64,000 nt of DNA from Clostridiaceae bacterium. Lineage in GTDB: Bacteria; Bacillota; Clostridia; Lachnospirales; Lachnospiraceae. Under the pieces are notes generated by a model. The model searched no databases. It had not been told where the DNA came from and saw only the letters and a program-made list of their open reading frames with translations. Location: assembly GCA_910575585.1 (NCBI GenBank), contig CAJTGF010000008.1, positions 1 to 64,000 on the forward strand, in the 5' to 3' direction. Both the position numbers and the translations under genes were made by a program. This document shows, piece by piece, positions 1 to 7,013 of the stretch; position 1 is the first letter of the stretch; each line of letters opens with the position of its first letter.

Positions 1-107
1 ATGTATAGTGGGGAGCCGTATACATCGAGAGGTGTACGTGCGGTTCCGGGGCGAGGGTTCGGAAACCTGCTGTCGTGAGACAGTAAGGCGCCGGATTCTT
101 AGCCTAC
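1..107 (+). ncRNA. Group II intron, 3' end (domains V and VI)
   Basis: Positions 13-46 form a 34-nt domain V: GAGCCGTATAC, a GAGA-type loop, then GTACGTGCGGTTC, with the two arms pairing. It is followed by a domain VI-like stem (about 47-107) that ends CCTAC, resembling the branch-point region of bacterial group II introns. The reading frame of a VirD4/TraG protein starts immediately afterwards (AAC ATC GGG GTG GTG CCG), so the intron interrupts that gene. The exact 3' splice site is uncertain (after 107 or after 110, both ending AC). The 5' part and any intron-encoded reverse transcriptase lie left of the window. Confidence 0.85.
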
Positions 108-941
108 AACATCGGGGTGGTGCCGGATTTTAAGAAAAAGCTGGCCACAGCCAGGAGCCGGGATTTGGGAATGAGCATTTTGTACCAGAACATTCCCCAG
201 CTGCAGAACCGGTATCCGGACGGACAGTGGGAGGAGATTCTGGGCGGGTGTGACACTTCGCTGTTTTTAGGGTGCAATGACATGACTACGGCCACGTATT
301 TCAGCGGCCGCTCCGGGGAGGTGACGGTAGGGGTGGCTTCTATACGGAAAAACTTAAGTTCCATGCGCATGAGCGACTATGTGCCGGATTATTCGGAGAC
401 CAGTTCTGTGGGGAAGCGTATGCTGCTTTTGCCGGATGAGGTGCTTCGGTTTCCTCTGAACCAGGCCCTTGTGATTATCCGGGGGCAGAAGGTGCTGAAG
501 GTGAGAAAGTTTGATTATTCCAGGCACCCGGAGGCGAAAAAGCTGGTGCTGGAGAAGACGGAGAGCCATGTGCCGGAGTGGCGGAAGGGGGAAATGGAGG
601 CTGAAAGGGGAGAAGGAAACTGTGGGGCGGCTTTTTCGGAGATTCCTGGTGAATCAGAGGGAGTTTTTCTAAAGGGAAAAGAGGGAAGAAGGACAGAGGA
701 TTCGGGCAGACGAAAAGAACCGCAGAACCAGAGTGAGGAGCAGAAGCTGGCAAGGGATGGGAGTAAGGAAACGGATAGGGGGAAATGGTGGGAAAGTGTG
801 GAAATGGGATTCCAAAGGGAACAAAGTGGCTTGGATAGAACGGAAGCGGTACAGGAGAGTAAGGGGCATGAAGTAAGCTGCGGAGGTGGAGATGGAGGAA
901 AAATAGAGAGTGTGGAGGATTTATTTACGGATGACTGGTGA
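108..941 (+). CDS. VirD4/TraG-type conjugative coupling protein, 3' exon (partial)
   Basis: This is the C-terminal part of a type IV coupling protein, the membrane ATPase that links the relaxosome to the mating channel. The frame opens at the intron boundary with NIGVVPDFKKKLATARSR, followed by ILYQNIPQLQNRYP and CDTSLFLGCND. These match the conserved stretch after the Walker B DEF(A)N motif in TraG/VirD4 proteins. From about residue 155 of this exon the protein becomes a Glu/Arg/Lys-rich tail that looks variable. The N-terminal membrane segments and Walker A lie upstream, on the other side of the intron. An in-frame GTG at 117 could be mistaken for a start, but the homology continues to its left, so splicing is the better explanation. 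It ends just inside the next small gene. Confidence 0.85.
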   Translation, partial: NIGVVPDFKKKLATARSRDLGMSILYQNIPQLQNRYPDGQWEEILGGCDTSLFLGCNDMTTATYFSGRSGEVTVGVASIRKNLSSMRMSDYVPDYSETSSVGKRMLLLPDEVLRFPLNQALVIIRGQKVLKVRKFDYSRHPEAKKLVLEKTESHVPEWRKGEMEAERGEGNCGAAFSEIPGESEGVFLKGKEGRRTEDSGRRKEPQNQSEEQKLARDGSKETDRGKWWESVEMGFQREQSGLDRTEAVQESKGHEVSCGGGDGGKIESVEDLFTDDW

Positions 942-1209
942 AAAAGATGGCAGCTTTCCCAATGGTTTGAAGGATATTTTGGAACAGGAATTTTTGATTC
1001 GGGAAAATTGGAATAAGGAAAAACTTGTGCGGGCGGCGAAGGCTTTGGAAGGGTATGAGAATGTGAAGGAGTTTTTAGAGAGAACCGGGTGGGGGAGAGA
1101 CAATCCGGAATGTATGACAGAGGAGTATTTGACAGAGAACAGAATCTGCCGTTGGGTAGGGGATAGATTTTTCTACTTTTCTAAGATTCTATATGAGGAA
1201 GAGGCATGA
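931..1209 (+). CDS. Small hypothetical protein between coupling protein and sortase
   Basis: A 92-residue soluble charged protein (MTGEKDGSFPNGLKDILE...), Glu/Lys-rich and predicted mostly helical. I do not recognise the family. An ATG at 931 and a GTG at 910 are both possible starts, each with a GGAGG about 11-12 nt upstream; I chose the ATG. The gene overlaps the end of the coupling-protein gene and its stop overlaps the sortase start (ATGA), so the three genes look translationally coupled. That suggests a role in conjugation or surface-protein handling, but no function can be assigned from the sequence. Confidence 0.6.
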   Translation: MTGEKDGSFPNGLKDILEQEFLIRENWNKEKLVRAAKALEGYENVKEFLERTGWGRDNPECMTEEYLTENRICRWVGDRFFYFSKILYEEEA

Positions 1210-2075
1210 GATGGAGAGAGCGGGGAATAATGGGAGGTTTCATACTGGCAGTGCTAGTCTTTACAGTTGTCCTGGTACAAAGACAATGGGAACTGACAGG
1301 GGAGGAGCATAGGTTTGAGGCTTTGCGGAAGCAGGTAAGAACGGGTAAAGCGGAAATGAGAGTTTCCGGGGAAGCTTATGGGGATTGGGAAGTGGAAAGG
1401 ATTGAAAAACAAGGTGGGGAAATGCTTGGGAGAGAGATTCTTCTGGAGTATCAGGCACTTTATCGGAGGAATTCGGATTTTGCAGGGTGGATTTTTGCTG
1501 GAGGAACAAGGATTGACTATCCGATTGTGGAGAGGCAGGAAGATAGGGAGTATTATCTTCACAGGGATTTTGCGGGAGAAAGTTCTTATGCCGGAGTTCC
1601 ATTTGTGGGTCATGGAAGTTTGGGAGCAAAGCAGGGGACAGTATGTATCTATGGACACAATATGAAAAACGGGTCTATGTTTGCGGATTTTTTGAAGTAT
1701 AAGGACAAGGAGTTCTGGGTGCAGAATCCAGTGATTTCTTTGGACACATTGTATGAACATCAAACCTATGCGATATTTGCTGCTTTTTATGTGTCGGCTA
1801 AGGCGTGGGAGGAAAGAGAGAGTTTTCTCTTCCAGGCAATAACAGGAGATGGACAGGAAGGGTTTGAAAGTATGTTAAAGCTGAAAGAACAGGGACTTTA
1901 TGAGACGGATGTGGAGTTGACAGAGGGAAAGAGAGTGGTGCTCTTTGTGACATGCAGCTATCAAAAGAAGGAGGAGCGGTTTGTGGTGGCGGGAATCGAG
2001 ATACATAAGGGCAGCACCGATTCAGAATCCTTAAGGACCGATTCAGAAACGGTTAAGATTTTTCTGGTACACTGA
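1206..2075 (+). CDS. srtB: Class B sortase
   Basis: A 289-residue membrane-anchored cysteine transpeptidase that attaches proteins bearing a sorting signal to peptidoglycan. It has an N-terminal membrane segment (about residues 9-25), then the sortase fold with the catalytic His in IYGHNMKNG, the catalytic Cys in FVTCSY and the Arg in ERFVV, in canonical order. Sortases of this class in Clostridia (for example C. difficile SrtB) accept (S/P)PxTG motifs, and the giant adhesin at 36675 carries APKTGD, so it is the obvious substrate. The last ~20 codons (from about 2014) are unlike a normal sortase C-terminus and contain the regulatory boxes of the next operon. The 3' end may therefore have been altered when the cargo block was inserted. 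Confidence 0.9.
   Translation: MRWRERGIMGGFILAVLVFTVVLVQRQWELTGEEHRFEALRKQVRTGKAEMRVSGEAYGDWEVERIEKQGGEMLGREILLEYQALYRRNSDFAGWIFAGGTRIDYPIVERQEDREYYLHRDFAGESSYAGVPFVGHGSLGAKQGTVCIYGHNMKNGSMFADFLKYKDKEFWVQNPVISLDTLYEHQTYAIFAAFYVSAKAWEERESFLFQAITGDGQEGFESMLKLKEQGLYETDVELTEGKRVVLFVTCSYQKKEERFVVAGIEIHKGSTDSESLRTDSETVKIFLVH
2021..2073 (+). promoter_or_regulatory. Cargo-regulon promoter P1 (FtsX permease/RR1/HK1 operon)
   Basis: Pentamers TTCAG (2021), TTAAG (2031), TTCAG (2042) and TTAAG (2053) are spaced 10/11/11, then a TACACT -10 box starts 15 nt further on (2068). Six other sites in the window share this geometry. Paired direct repeats ending close to a -10 are typical of OmpR-family activator sites. 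The site lies inside the 3' end of the sortase gene. Confidence 0.75.
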
Positions 2076-2122
2076 TTCAGGTTAGACATCTTAAAAGACG
2101 GCCTGAAAGGTGTGGTGACAGT

Positions 2123-3460
2123 ATGAGATTTGGGGATTTGCTTTCTATGAGTCTTAACAATTTAAAACGAAGGCGTCTGAGAACTCTTTTGACGGTGCTG
2201 GGGGTGGTCATTGGCACAGGTTCTATTGTGGTTATGATCTCCTTGGGACTGGGATTACAGAGACGAAGCCGGGAACTGGTGGAATCTTCGGGAAGCCTGA
2301 CTACCATACAGGTTATGGAACGATATGGGGGAGATAACGGAAAGGAGAAACCGAAGCAGCTGACTGATGAGACGGTAAAGGAGTTTGTCGGTATGGAGCA
2401 TGTAAAAAGCGTTTTTCCCATGCTGCAGCTTTCTGTCATGCTGAGGCAGGGAGCCTATGAAGCGTCCTATGTGCCGCTGAACGGGGTTCCCAGGGAGTAT
2501 CTGGACCAAATTCCTGTACAAAAGAGCAGGAAAGCAGTAGCGGCGGGGAAGGGGCTGAGGCTGATTTATGGCAATGAAGTCCTGAAAAATTTTACCCACC
2601 GCAAGACAAGAAAGGGATTTTATGATACCAACAGGCTGCCGGATGTGGATTTAATGAGAAAACCAGTGTTTGTCACTTTTGACGCGGACAGCTATTATGG
2701 GGCGCAGGCGAACCAGCAGGTGAAGCCGCCGAAAAAGTATCTGATTGAGACGGAGGGGATTGTAGATGGCAGCAAGAACAAAAATTTTCAGTATTCCTAT
2801 TCGATTTATGGGGATATCGACCTTTTAAAGGCGCAGCTGAAGCGGATTTTTAAGAAAAAGCCGATTCCAGGGCAGCCAACAACTAAAAAGGGGAAGGCAT
2901 ACCCTTATTTTGTCTATAACACCATTGAGGTGAATGTAGACAATGTGAAGCATGTGAGGGAAGTACAGGAGAAGTTAAATGAGGCCGGTTATCAGGCTTC
3001 CAGCAATATCGAATGGCTGGAACAGACAGAGAAGCAGTCCGGTATGATCCAGGCGGTTCTGGGAGGAATCGGCGCCGTATCCCTGATTGTGGCGGCAATC
3101 GGAATTGCCAATACTATGATGATGTCAATCTATGAGCGTACAAAGGAGATTGGGGTACTGAAGGTGCTGGGCTGTGATCTGGGGAGTATACGGAATATGT
3201 TTTTGCTGGAATCGGCGTTTATTGGATTTTTAGGCGGTGTTGCGGGGGTGGTATTAAGCTATGGGATTTCTTATGGGATGAACCATTTGCTGAAACTGGA
3301 ATCCATGGGAATCGGGGCAGGGGGAGCAATCTCCCAGATACCCTGGTGGCTGTCTTTGGCAGCTCTGGTATTTTCGGTTGTGGTGGGTATGGCGGCAGGT
3401 TTTTTCCCTGCCCTCAGGGCGATGACCCTAAGCCCCCTGGCCGCCATACGAAATGAGTGA
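2123..3460 (+). CDS. FtsX/MacB-type ABC transporter permease
   Basis: A 445-residue membrane protein of the MacB/FtsX permease family. TM1 follows a basic N-terminus (LKRRRLRTLLTVLGVVIG). A large extracytoplasmic domain spans about residues 45-310, and three TM helices sit at the C-terminus (around IGAVSLIVAAIGIANTMMM, FIGFLGGVAGVV and LAALVFSVVVG). The coupling motif ERTKEIGVLKVLG is present, and the protein ends in the family-typical PLAAIRNE. There is no fused ATPase domain and no MacB-type ATPase gene beside it, so the partner ATPase must be elsewhere. It is the first gene of a probable operon with the response regulator and truncated kinase downstream, driven by P1. A part in antimicrobial-peptide sensing or export is an inference. 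Confidence 0.85.
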   Translation: MRFGDLLSMSLNNLKRRRLRTLLTVLGVVIGTGSIVVMISLGLGLQRRSRELVESSGSLTTIQVMERYGGDNGKEKPKQLTDETVKEFVGMEHVKSVFPMLQLSVMLRQGAYEASYVPLNGVPREYLDQIPVQKSRKAVAAGKGLRLIYGNEVLKNFTHRKTRKGFYDTNRLPDVDLMRKPVFVTFDADSYYGAQANQQVKPPKKYLIETEGIVDGSKNKNFQYSYSIYGDIDLLKAQLKRIFKKKPIPGQPTTKKGKAYPYFVYNTIEVNVDNVKHVREVQEKLNEAGYQASSNIEWLEQTEKQSGMIQAVLGGIGAVSLIVAAIGIANTMMMSIYERTKEIGVLKVLGCDLGSIRNMFLLESAFIGFLGGVAGVVLSYGISYGMNHLLKLESMGIGAGGAISQIPWWLSLAALVFSVVVGMAAGFFPALRAMTLSPLAAIRNE

Positions 3461-3464
3461 GGAA

Positions 3465-3545
3465 GAAGGCAAACGCGAAGCGTTTTTAGGATGCCTTCTG
3501 ACGATATGGCAGGTGCCGCAAAGCGGCGCGTGCCGATACCGATGA
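3465..3545 (+). repeat. Two tandem hairpins between permease and response regulator
   Basis: The first is a nested palindrome: GAAGGCA pairs with TGCCTTC and encloses AAACGCGAAGCGTTT. The second is a GC-rich hairpin built on GCCGCaaaGCGGC. Neither has a T-run, so they are unlikely to be terminators; processing or differential expression within the operon is possible. A similar nested palindrome with a CGCGAAGCG core occurs near 22925. Confidence 0.5.
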
Positions 3546-3560
3546 TAGGAGGGATGTTTT

Positions 3561-4268
3561 ATGATGAGAGGGTCAATCCTGGTGATTGAGGACAATGAGG
3601 ATATCCGGGAGGCGGTTCGAATCCTTCTGGAGAATGAGAACTATGCCGTCATGGAGGCGGAAAATGGAGCGAAAGGACTGGAGCTTTTGACAGAGGATAC
3701 GGACCTGGTAATTTTGGACATTATGATGCCGGGAATGTCAGGGCTTCGGACTTGTGAGGAGATACGAAAGGTATCCAATGTGCCGGTTCTGTTTCTAACT
3801 GCAAAGGCCAGGGAATCGGATAAGCTGGTAGGGCTGATCGCAGGCGGGGATGATTACATGACAAAGCCTTTTTCCTATGCGGAGCTTCTGGGCAGGGTAA
3901 AGGCGCTGATCCGAAGGTATCACCAGTATAGGGGAAAGGAAACAATGGATGCTCAGGAGGAGTCGGAATACCTGGAAACAGGAGGGATTCGCATTCACCG
4001 GAAATATAATGAGGTGTGGGTGAGGGGACGGCATGGGAATCTGACAGATATAGAGTACCGGATTCTGCTTCTTATGATAAAGAATCCGAAAAAAATATTT
4101 TCTGCCCAGAATCTATATGAGAGTATCTGGAATGAGCCTTATTTTTATAATTGCAACAGTACGGTTATGGTTCATATCCGAAGACTCCGGGTAAAGATTG
4201 AGGAATGTCCGGAAGAACCGGTGTATATCCATACGGTGTGGGGCAGGGGGTATCGGTTTGGCGGGTGA
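3561..4268 (+). CDS. OmpR/PhoB-family response regulator (RR1)
   Basis: A 235-residue transcription factor. The receiver domain (residues ~5-117) has the acidic pair in IEDNEDIR, phospho-acceptor Asp in LVILDIMMPGMSG, Thr in FLTAKARESDK and Lys in MTKPFSYAEL. The winged-helix DNA-binding domain (~135-233) has the typical ending VYIHTVWGRGYRFGG. It starts at ATG 3561 after TAGGAGGG; an ATG at 3564 is equally possible. It is closely paralogous to RR2 at 16752: long stretches such as CEEIRK and FLTAKARESDKL are identical. It sits downstream of the FtsX permease and overlaps the truncated kinase gene. It or RR2 is the likely reader of the repeat boxes found at seven promoters. Confidence 0.93.
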   Translation: MMRGSILVIEDNEDIREAVRILLENENYAVMEAENGAKGLELLTEDTDLVILDIMMPGMSGLRTCEEIRKVSNVPVLFLTAKARESDKLVGLIAGGDDYMTKPFSYAELLGRVKALIRRYHQYRGKETMDAQEESEYLETGGIRIHRKYNEVWVRGRHGNLTDIEYRILLLMIKNPKKIFSAQNLYESIWNEPYFYNCNSTVMVHIRRLRVKIEECPEEPVYIHTVWGRGYRFGG

Positions 4269-5187
4269 GAGAGAGGGGATTACCCATTCCCTGTATGTTC
4301 GGTTTGGGATACGGATGATGTTGGCCGTGGCAGGAGCAGTCCTTCTGTTTCTGGTTTTGCAGTCTGTAGGGAGAATTGCCCTGGATTCTTACTTTTCCCA
4401 TAGTGGGTATGCCAGAAAGGAAAATTACCGCAGGCTTAAGAATCTGCAGAGCTATATCCGGGAAAATGGGATTTCCATTGGGGAGACGGACCGGATAGGG
4501 GAATGGGTGAAAAAACAGGAAATGGTATCCGTGCAGATTTATGAGGGAGAGGTTCTTTTGTATGATTCGGATTATCCGGAGGGAGAGGAACTTCCCGTAT
4601 TGTCTGTCACCGGGAATTATGAGGATTATGAGGCTTATCACCTGATTGAGTTTAGAGATCAGACAGGGTATGTGTATCTGAGAGGGTATTACAGTTATCA
4701 GTTTCATATGTATGCCACGATTGCTGAGATTGTGTTGTGCGCCCTTGTCATGATTGGGGCTGTCATGGCAGAAGTCCACCGGCTCATCCGTTATATCTGT
4801 CAGCTTGACCGGGAAATCCAGATCCTGGAGACAGGCAACCTGGAGTATGAGATTACGGTGAAGGGAAGGGATGAACTGGCGTCCATGGCCAGAGGGCTTG
4901 AGGGCATGAGGAAATCTTTAAGGGAGCAGATGGAGCGCAGGGAGGAGGCGTTACGCCTCAATGGGAAACTGGTTACAGAGGTATCCCATGAGCTGAGGAC
5001 GCCCCTGACAGCAATTAAGGTTTATGTGGAGGTGCTTCAGGGGAATCGGAACAAAGATTCAGAGTTGGTGTTTCAATATCTGGATAAGATCAGCGCAAAG
5101 GTTCAGGAGCTGAACGACCTGGCAGACCATATTTCAGGGCAGGAAGGCAGTGAGGACAGGGAAGAGGAAAGCAGTCGGTTATTGTGA
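4258..5187 (+). CDS. Truncated sensor histidine kinase (HK1), no ATPase domain
   Basis: About 309 residues. It has an N-terminal TM helix (MMLAVAGAVLLFLVLQSV), an extracytoplasmic loop of roughly 120 residues, a second TM helix (ATIAEIVLCALVMIGAVM), a HAMP-like linker, then the dimerisation/phosphotransfer domain with the H-box VSHELRTPLTAIKVYVEVL. The protein stops about 45 residues after the H-box, so the HATPase_c domain with N and G boxes is missing. A hairpin terminator overlaps the stop region. I chose the TTG at 4258 because GCAGGGGG lies about 8 nt upstream and the paralogue HK2 starts at the equivalent place. It might be phosphorylated in trans by HK2, act as a phosphatase, or be dead; the sequence cannot decide. 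Confidence 0.8.
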   Translation: MAGEREGITHSLYVRFGIRMMLAVAGAVLLFLVLQSVGRIALDSYFSHSGYARKENYRRLKNLQSYIRENGISIGETDRIGEWVKKQEMVSVQIYEGEVLLYDSDYPEGEELPVLSVTGNYEDYEAYHLIEFRDQTGYVYLRGYYSYQFHMYATIAEIVLCALVMIGAVMAEVHRLIRYICQLDREIQILETGNLEYEITVKGRDELASMARGLEGMRKSLREQMERREEALRLNGKLVTEVSHELRTPLTAIKVYVEVLQGNRNKDSELVFQYLDKISAKVQELNDLADHISGQEGSEDREEESSRLL

Positions 5188-5206
5188 CCGGCTGTTTTTC
5201 TTTTGT
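5171..5206 (+). terminator. Intrinsic terminator after HK1
   Basis: CAGTCGGT (5172-5179) pairs with ACCGGCTG (5187-5194), followed by a T-run (TTTTTCTTTTG). It overlaps the last codons of HK1. Confidence 0.75.
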
Positions 5207-5219
5207 CTCAAAACAAGAG

Positions 5220-5272
5220 TTTAGAATTTGTCAGATTTGGTTTAGGAACTGGTTAGATTTAAGGATTAGTAT
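5220..5272 (+). promoter_or_regulatory. Cargo-regulon promoter P2 (wall-binding protein)
   Basis: Pentamers TTTAG (5220), GTCAG (5230), TTTAG (5241) and GTTAG (5252), then TAGTAT at 5267: spacing 10/11/11/15, identical to P1. Two boxes deviate at the first base. A TATAGA at 5270 is an alternative -10. Confidence 0.65.
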
Positions 5273-5332
5273 AGAGACATCCCAAGGAGCTTGGGAGATA
5301 TCAATAAGACATGATGGAAGGAGAGATAAAGC

Positions 5333-6757
5333 ATGAAAAAATTATTGGTTGTACCGTGTCTGGTTATGGCAGTGTCGGCAGGAGGCTCCATGGTCTCCAT
5401 GGCAGCAGGAGGCTGGGTGCAGGAAAGCGGCACATGGGCCTATTATAATAACAGTGGGGACAAGGCGGCAGATGTGCTGAAAAAGTCAGGAAACAACTGG
5501 TATTATCTGGACAGTGAGGGCAAGATGGTGAAAGACCGGCTGGTGGAGGTAAATGGTGATTTTTACTATATGAATTCCAGCGGGGCGGCGGTCACCAATG
5601 AATGGCGGTCGGTTCCCAATGATTCTCCTTCGGACGGGGAGCCGGATGAGTGGTGGTATTATTTCCAGGGAAATGGAAAGGCAGTGAAAAAACCTTCGGG
5701 AGCCAGTGGGGTAAAACTCATAAGCATTTCGTCCAAGGCCGGCACGAACCGCTACATCTTTGACGAGAATGGCCGCATGATGAGTGGCTGGATCAGTGAA
5801 AACGGGGAAATGATCAGTGAGGAGGATGCCTGGAAAAGCGGTGTGTATTATGCAGGGGAGCCGGATGACGGAAAGGTAGTCACGGGCTGGAAATACCTGA
5901 CTGCGGCCAATGATGAGGATACAAACCGGAATGGAGACGGATACTGGTTCTATTTTAAGGCCAATGGAAAAAAGACAGTGGATACGGATAACAAGACCAT
6001 TAACGGAAAGAAGTACCGGTTCAATGAGTATGGGGCTGCCCAGTTTGACTGGCATGTGGCCACCGGCTCCAACGCAACGCCTGGAAATGCTGTCAACCGG
6101 TATTATAACGAGGAGGATAAGACCTGGCTGGCTACGGGCTGGTTTCGGGCGGTTCCCGGCGAAAACGTGGATGCGGAAGCCTATAACAATGATGAGGCCC
6201 ACTGGTTTTATGCGGATAAAAAGGGGGATGTGGTAAAGGCTCAGATAAAAACAATCAATGGGCACAAGTATGGGTTTGACCGCAATGGAAAAATGCTTCG
6301 CGGCTTGTACAAGATTACCTTTGAGGACAATGGAAGCACCATTGCCAGTGCGGAGAAGATTGAAAATGAGGCGGATATTCCGGAATCATCGGAGGAAGGA
6401 GTGTATGTATATTACTTTGGCGATTCTCCCAAGGAAGGGGCCATGAAGACTGGGGAGTCAACCCTGGAGATTGACGGGGAGAAATACCAGTACCGTTTCC
6501 GCAAGTCCGGTTCTCATAAGGGGGCAGGGGCGGACGGTATGGAGGAGAATGCCATTTATGTGATGGGAAGGAAGCTAAAGGCGGACAAGGATTCTAAGTG
6601 TGAGGCTGTTACCTACAAGGGGGAACAGTATCTGGTGAATACGTCCGGAAAGATCATGAAGAACGCAAAGAATACCAGAGATGCGGATGATATGTATTAC
6701 TGTACGGATAAGAAGGGGATTATCACTTACAAGGGGGCTGAAAAATATAAGAAATAA
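5333..6757 (+). CDS. Secreted cell-wall-binding repeat protein
   Basis: A 474-residue exported protein. A signal peptide (MKKLLVVPCLVMAVSAGGS..., probable cleavage near SMAAGG) is followed almost entirely by imperfect wall-binding (CW_binding_1/glucan-binding-like) repeats. Each has an aromatic pair and a Gly turn, for example WVQESGTWAYYNNSG, NWYYLDSEGKMVK and DFYYMNSSGAAV. Such repeats bind choline or wall polymers non-covalently. No catalytic domain is visible, so it may be a pure wall-associated protein or a binding partner. It is the only gene between P2 and a terminator at 6779, so it looks monocistronic and controlled by the two-component system(s). Confidence 0.85.
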   Translation: MKKLLVVPCLVMAVSAGGSMVSMAAGGWVQESGTWAYYNNSGDKAADVLKKSGNNWYYLDSEGKMVKDRLVEVNGDFYYMNSSGAAVTNEWRSVPNDSPSDGEPDEWWYYFQGNGKAVKKPSGASGVKLISISSKAGTNRYIFDENGRMMSGWISENGEMISEEDAWKSGVYYAGEPDDGKVVTGWKYLTAANDEDTNRNGDGYWFYFKANGKKTVDTDNKTINGKKYRFNEYGAAQFDWHVATGSNATPGNAVNRYYNEEDKTWLATGWFRAVPGENVDAEAYNNDEAHWFYADKKGDVVKAQIKTINGHKYGFDRNGKMLRGLYKITFEDNGSTIASAEKIENEADIPESSEEGVYVYYFGDSPKEGAMKTGESTLEIDGEKYQYRFRKSGSHKGAGADGMEENAIYVMGRKLKADKDSKCEAVTYKGEQYLVNTSGKIMKNAKNTRDADDMYYCTDKKGIITYKGAEKYKK

Positions 6758-6778
6758 TTTCAAATAATTGTCATAATA

Positions 6779-6815
6779 GGAGAACTGGAACCACTCTCGC
6801 CAGTTCTCCTTTTTA
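6779..6815 (+). terminator. Intrinsic terminator after wall-binding protein
   Basis: GGAGAACTGG pairs with CCAGTTCTCC across an ~11-nt loop, followed by TTTTT. The T-run leads straight into the first regulatory box of P3. Confidence 0.85.
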
Positions 6816-6866
6816 AGAATTTTTCAGAAGTGTTTCACAAATCTCTTCAGAAATTACTGGTAGGGT
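6813..6866 (+). promoter_or_regulatory. Cargo-regulon promoter P3 (NEW3/ABC operon)
   Basis: TTAAG (6813), TTCAG (6823), TTCAC (6834) and TTCAG (6846), then TAGGGT at 6861: spacing 10/11/12/15. This is the least regular of the seven sites (one box mismatch, one spacing off by 1), but position and orientation fit the following operon. Confidence 0.55.
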
Positions 6867-6950
6867 ATACCTTGTGGCACAAAGTGCCCCTACTCCGAAG
6901 GAGTCTGCATTACGGTGTGCCCTTTGGGTATACCTTGTGGCACAAAGGAC
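6863..6950 (+). repeat. Interspersed palindromic repeat, copy 1 (plus a half copy)
   Basis: A ~60-bp unit runs from GGGTATACC (6863) to GGTGTGCCC (~6922) around an ACTCCGAAGGAGT core. It is followed by a second copy of its first ~25 bp (GGTATACCTTGTGGCACAAAG). The same unit occurs inverted at 15612-15668. Confidence 0.75.
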
Positions 6951-7013
6951 AAGGTTATGAAAAAAGAGTTTGGAGGATAAAAACATGTTAAGAACAATGG
7001 AAAAAAGTACAGT

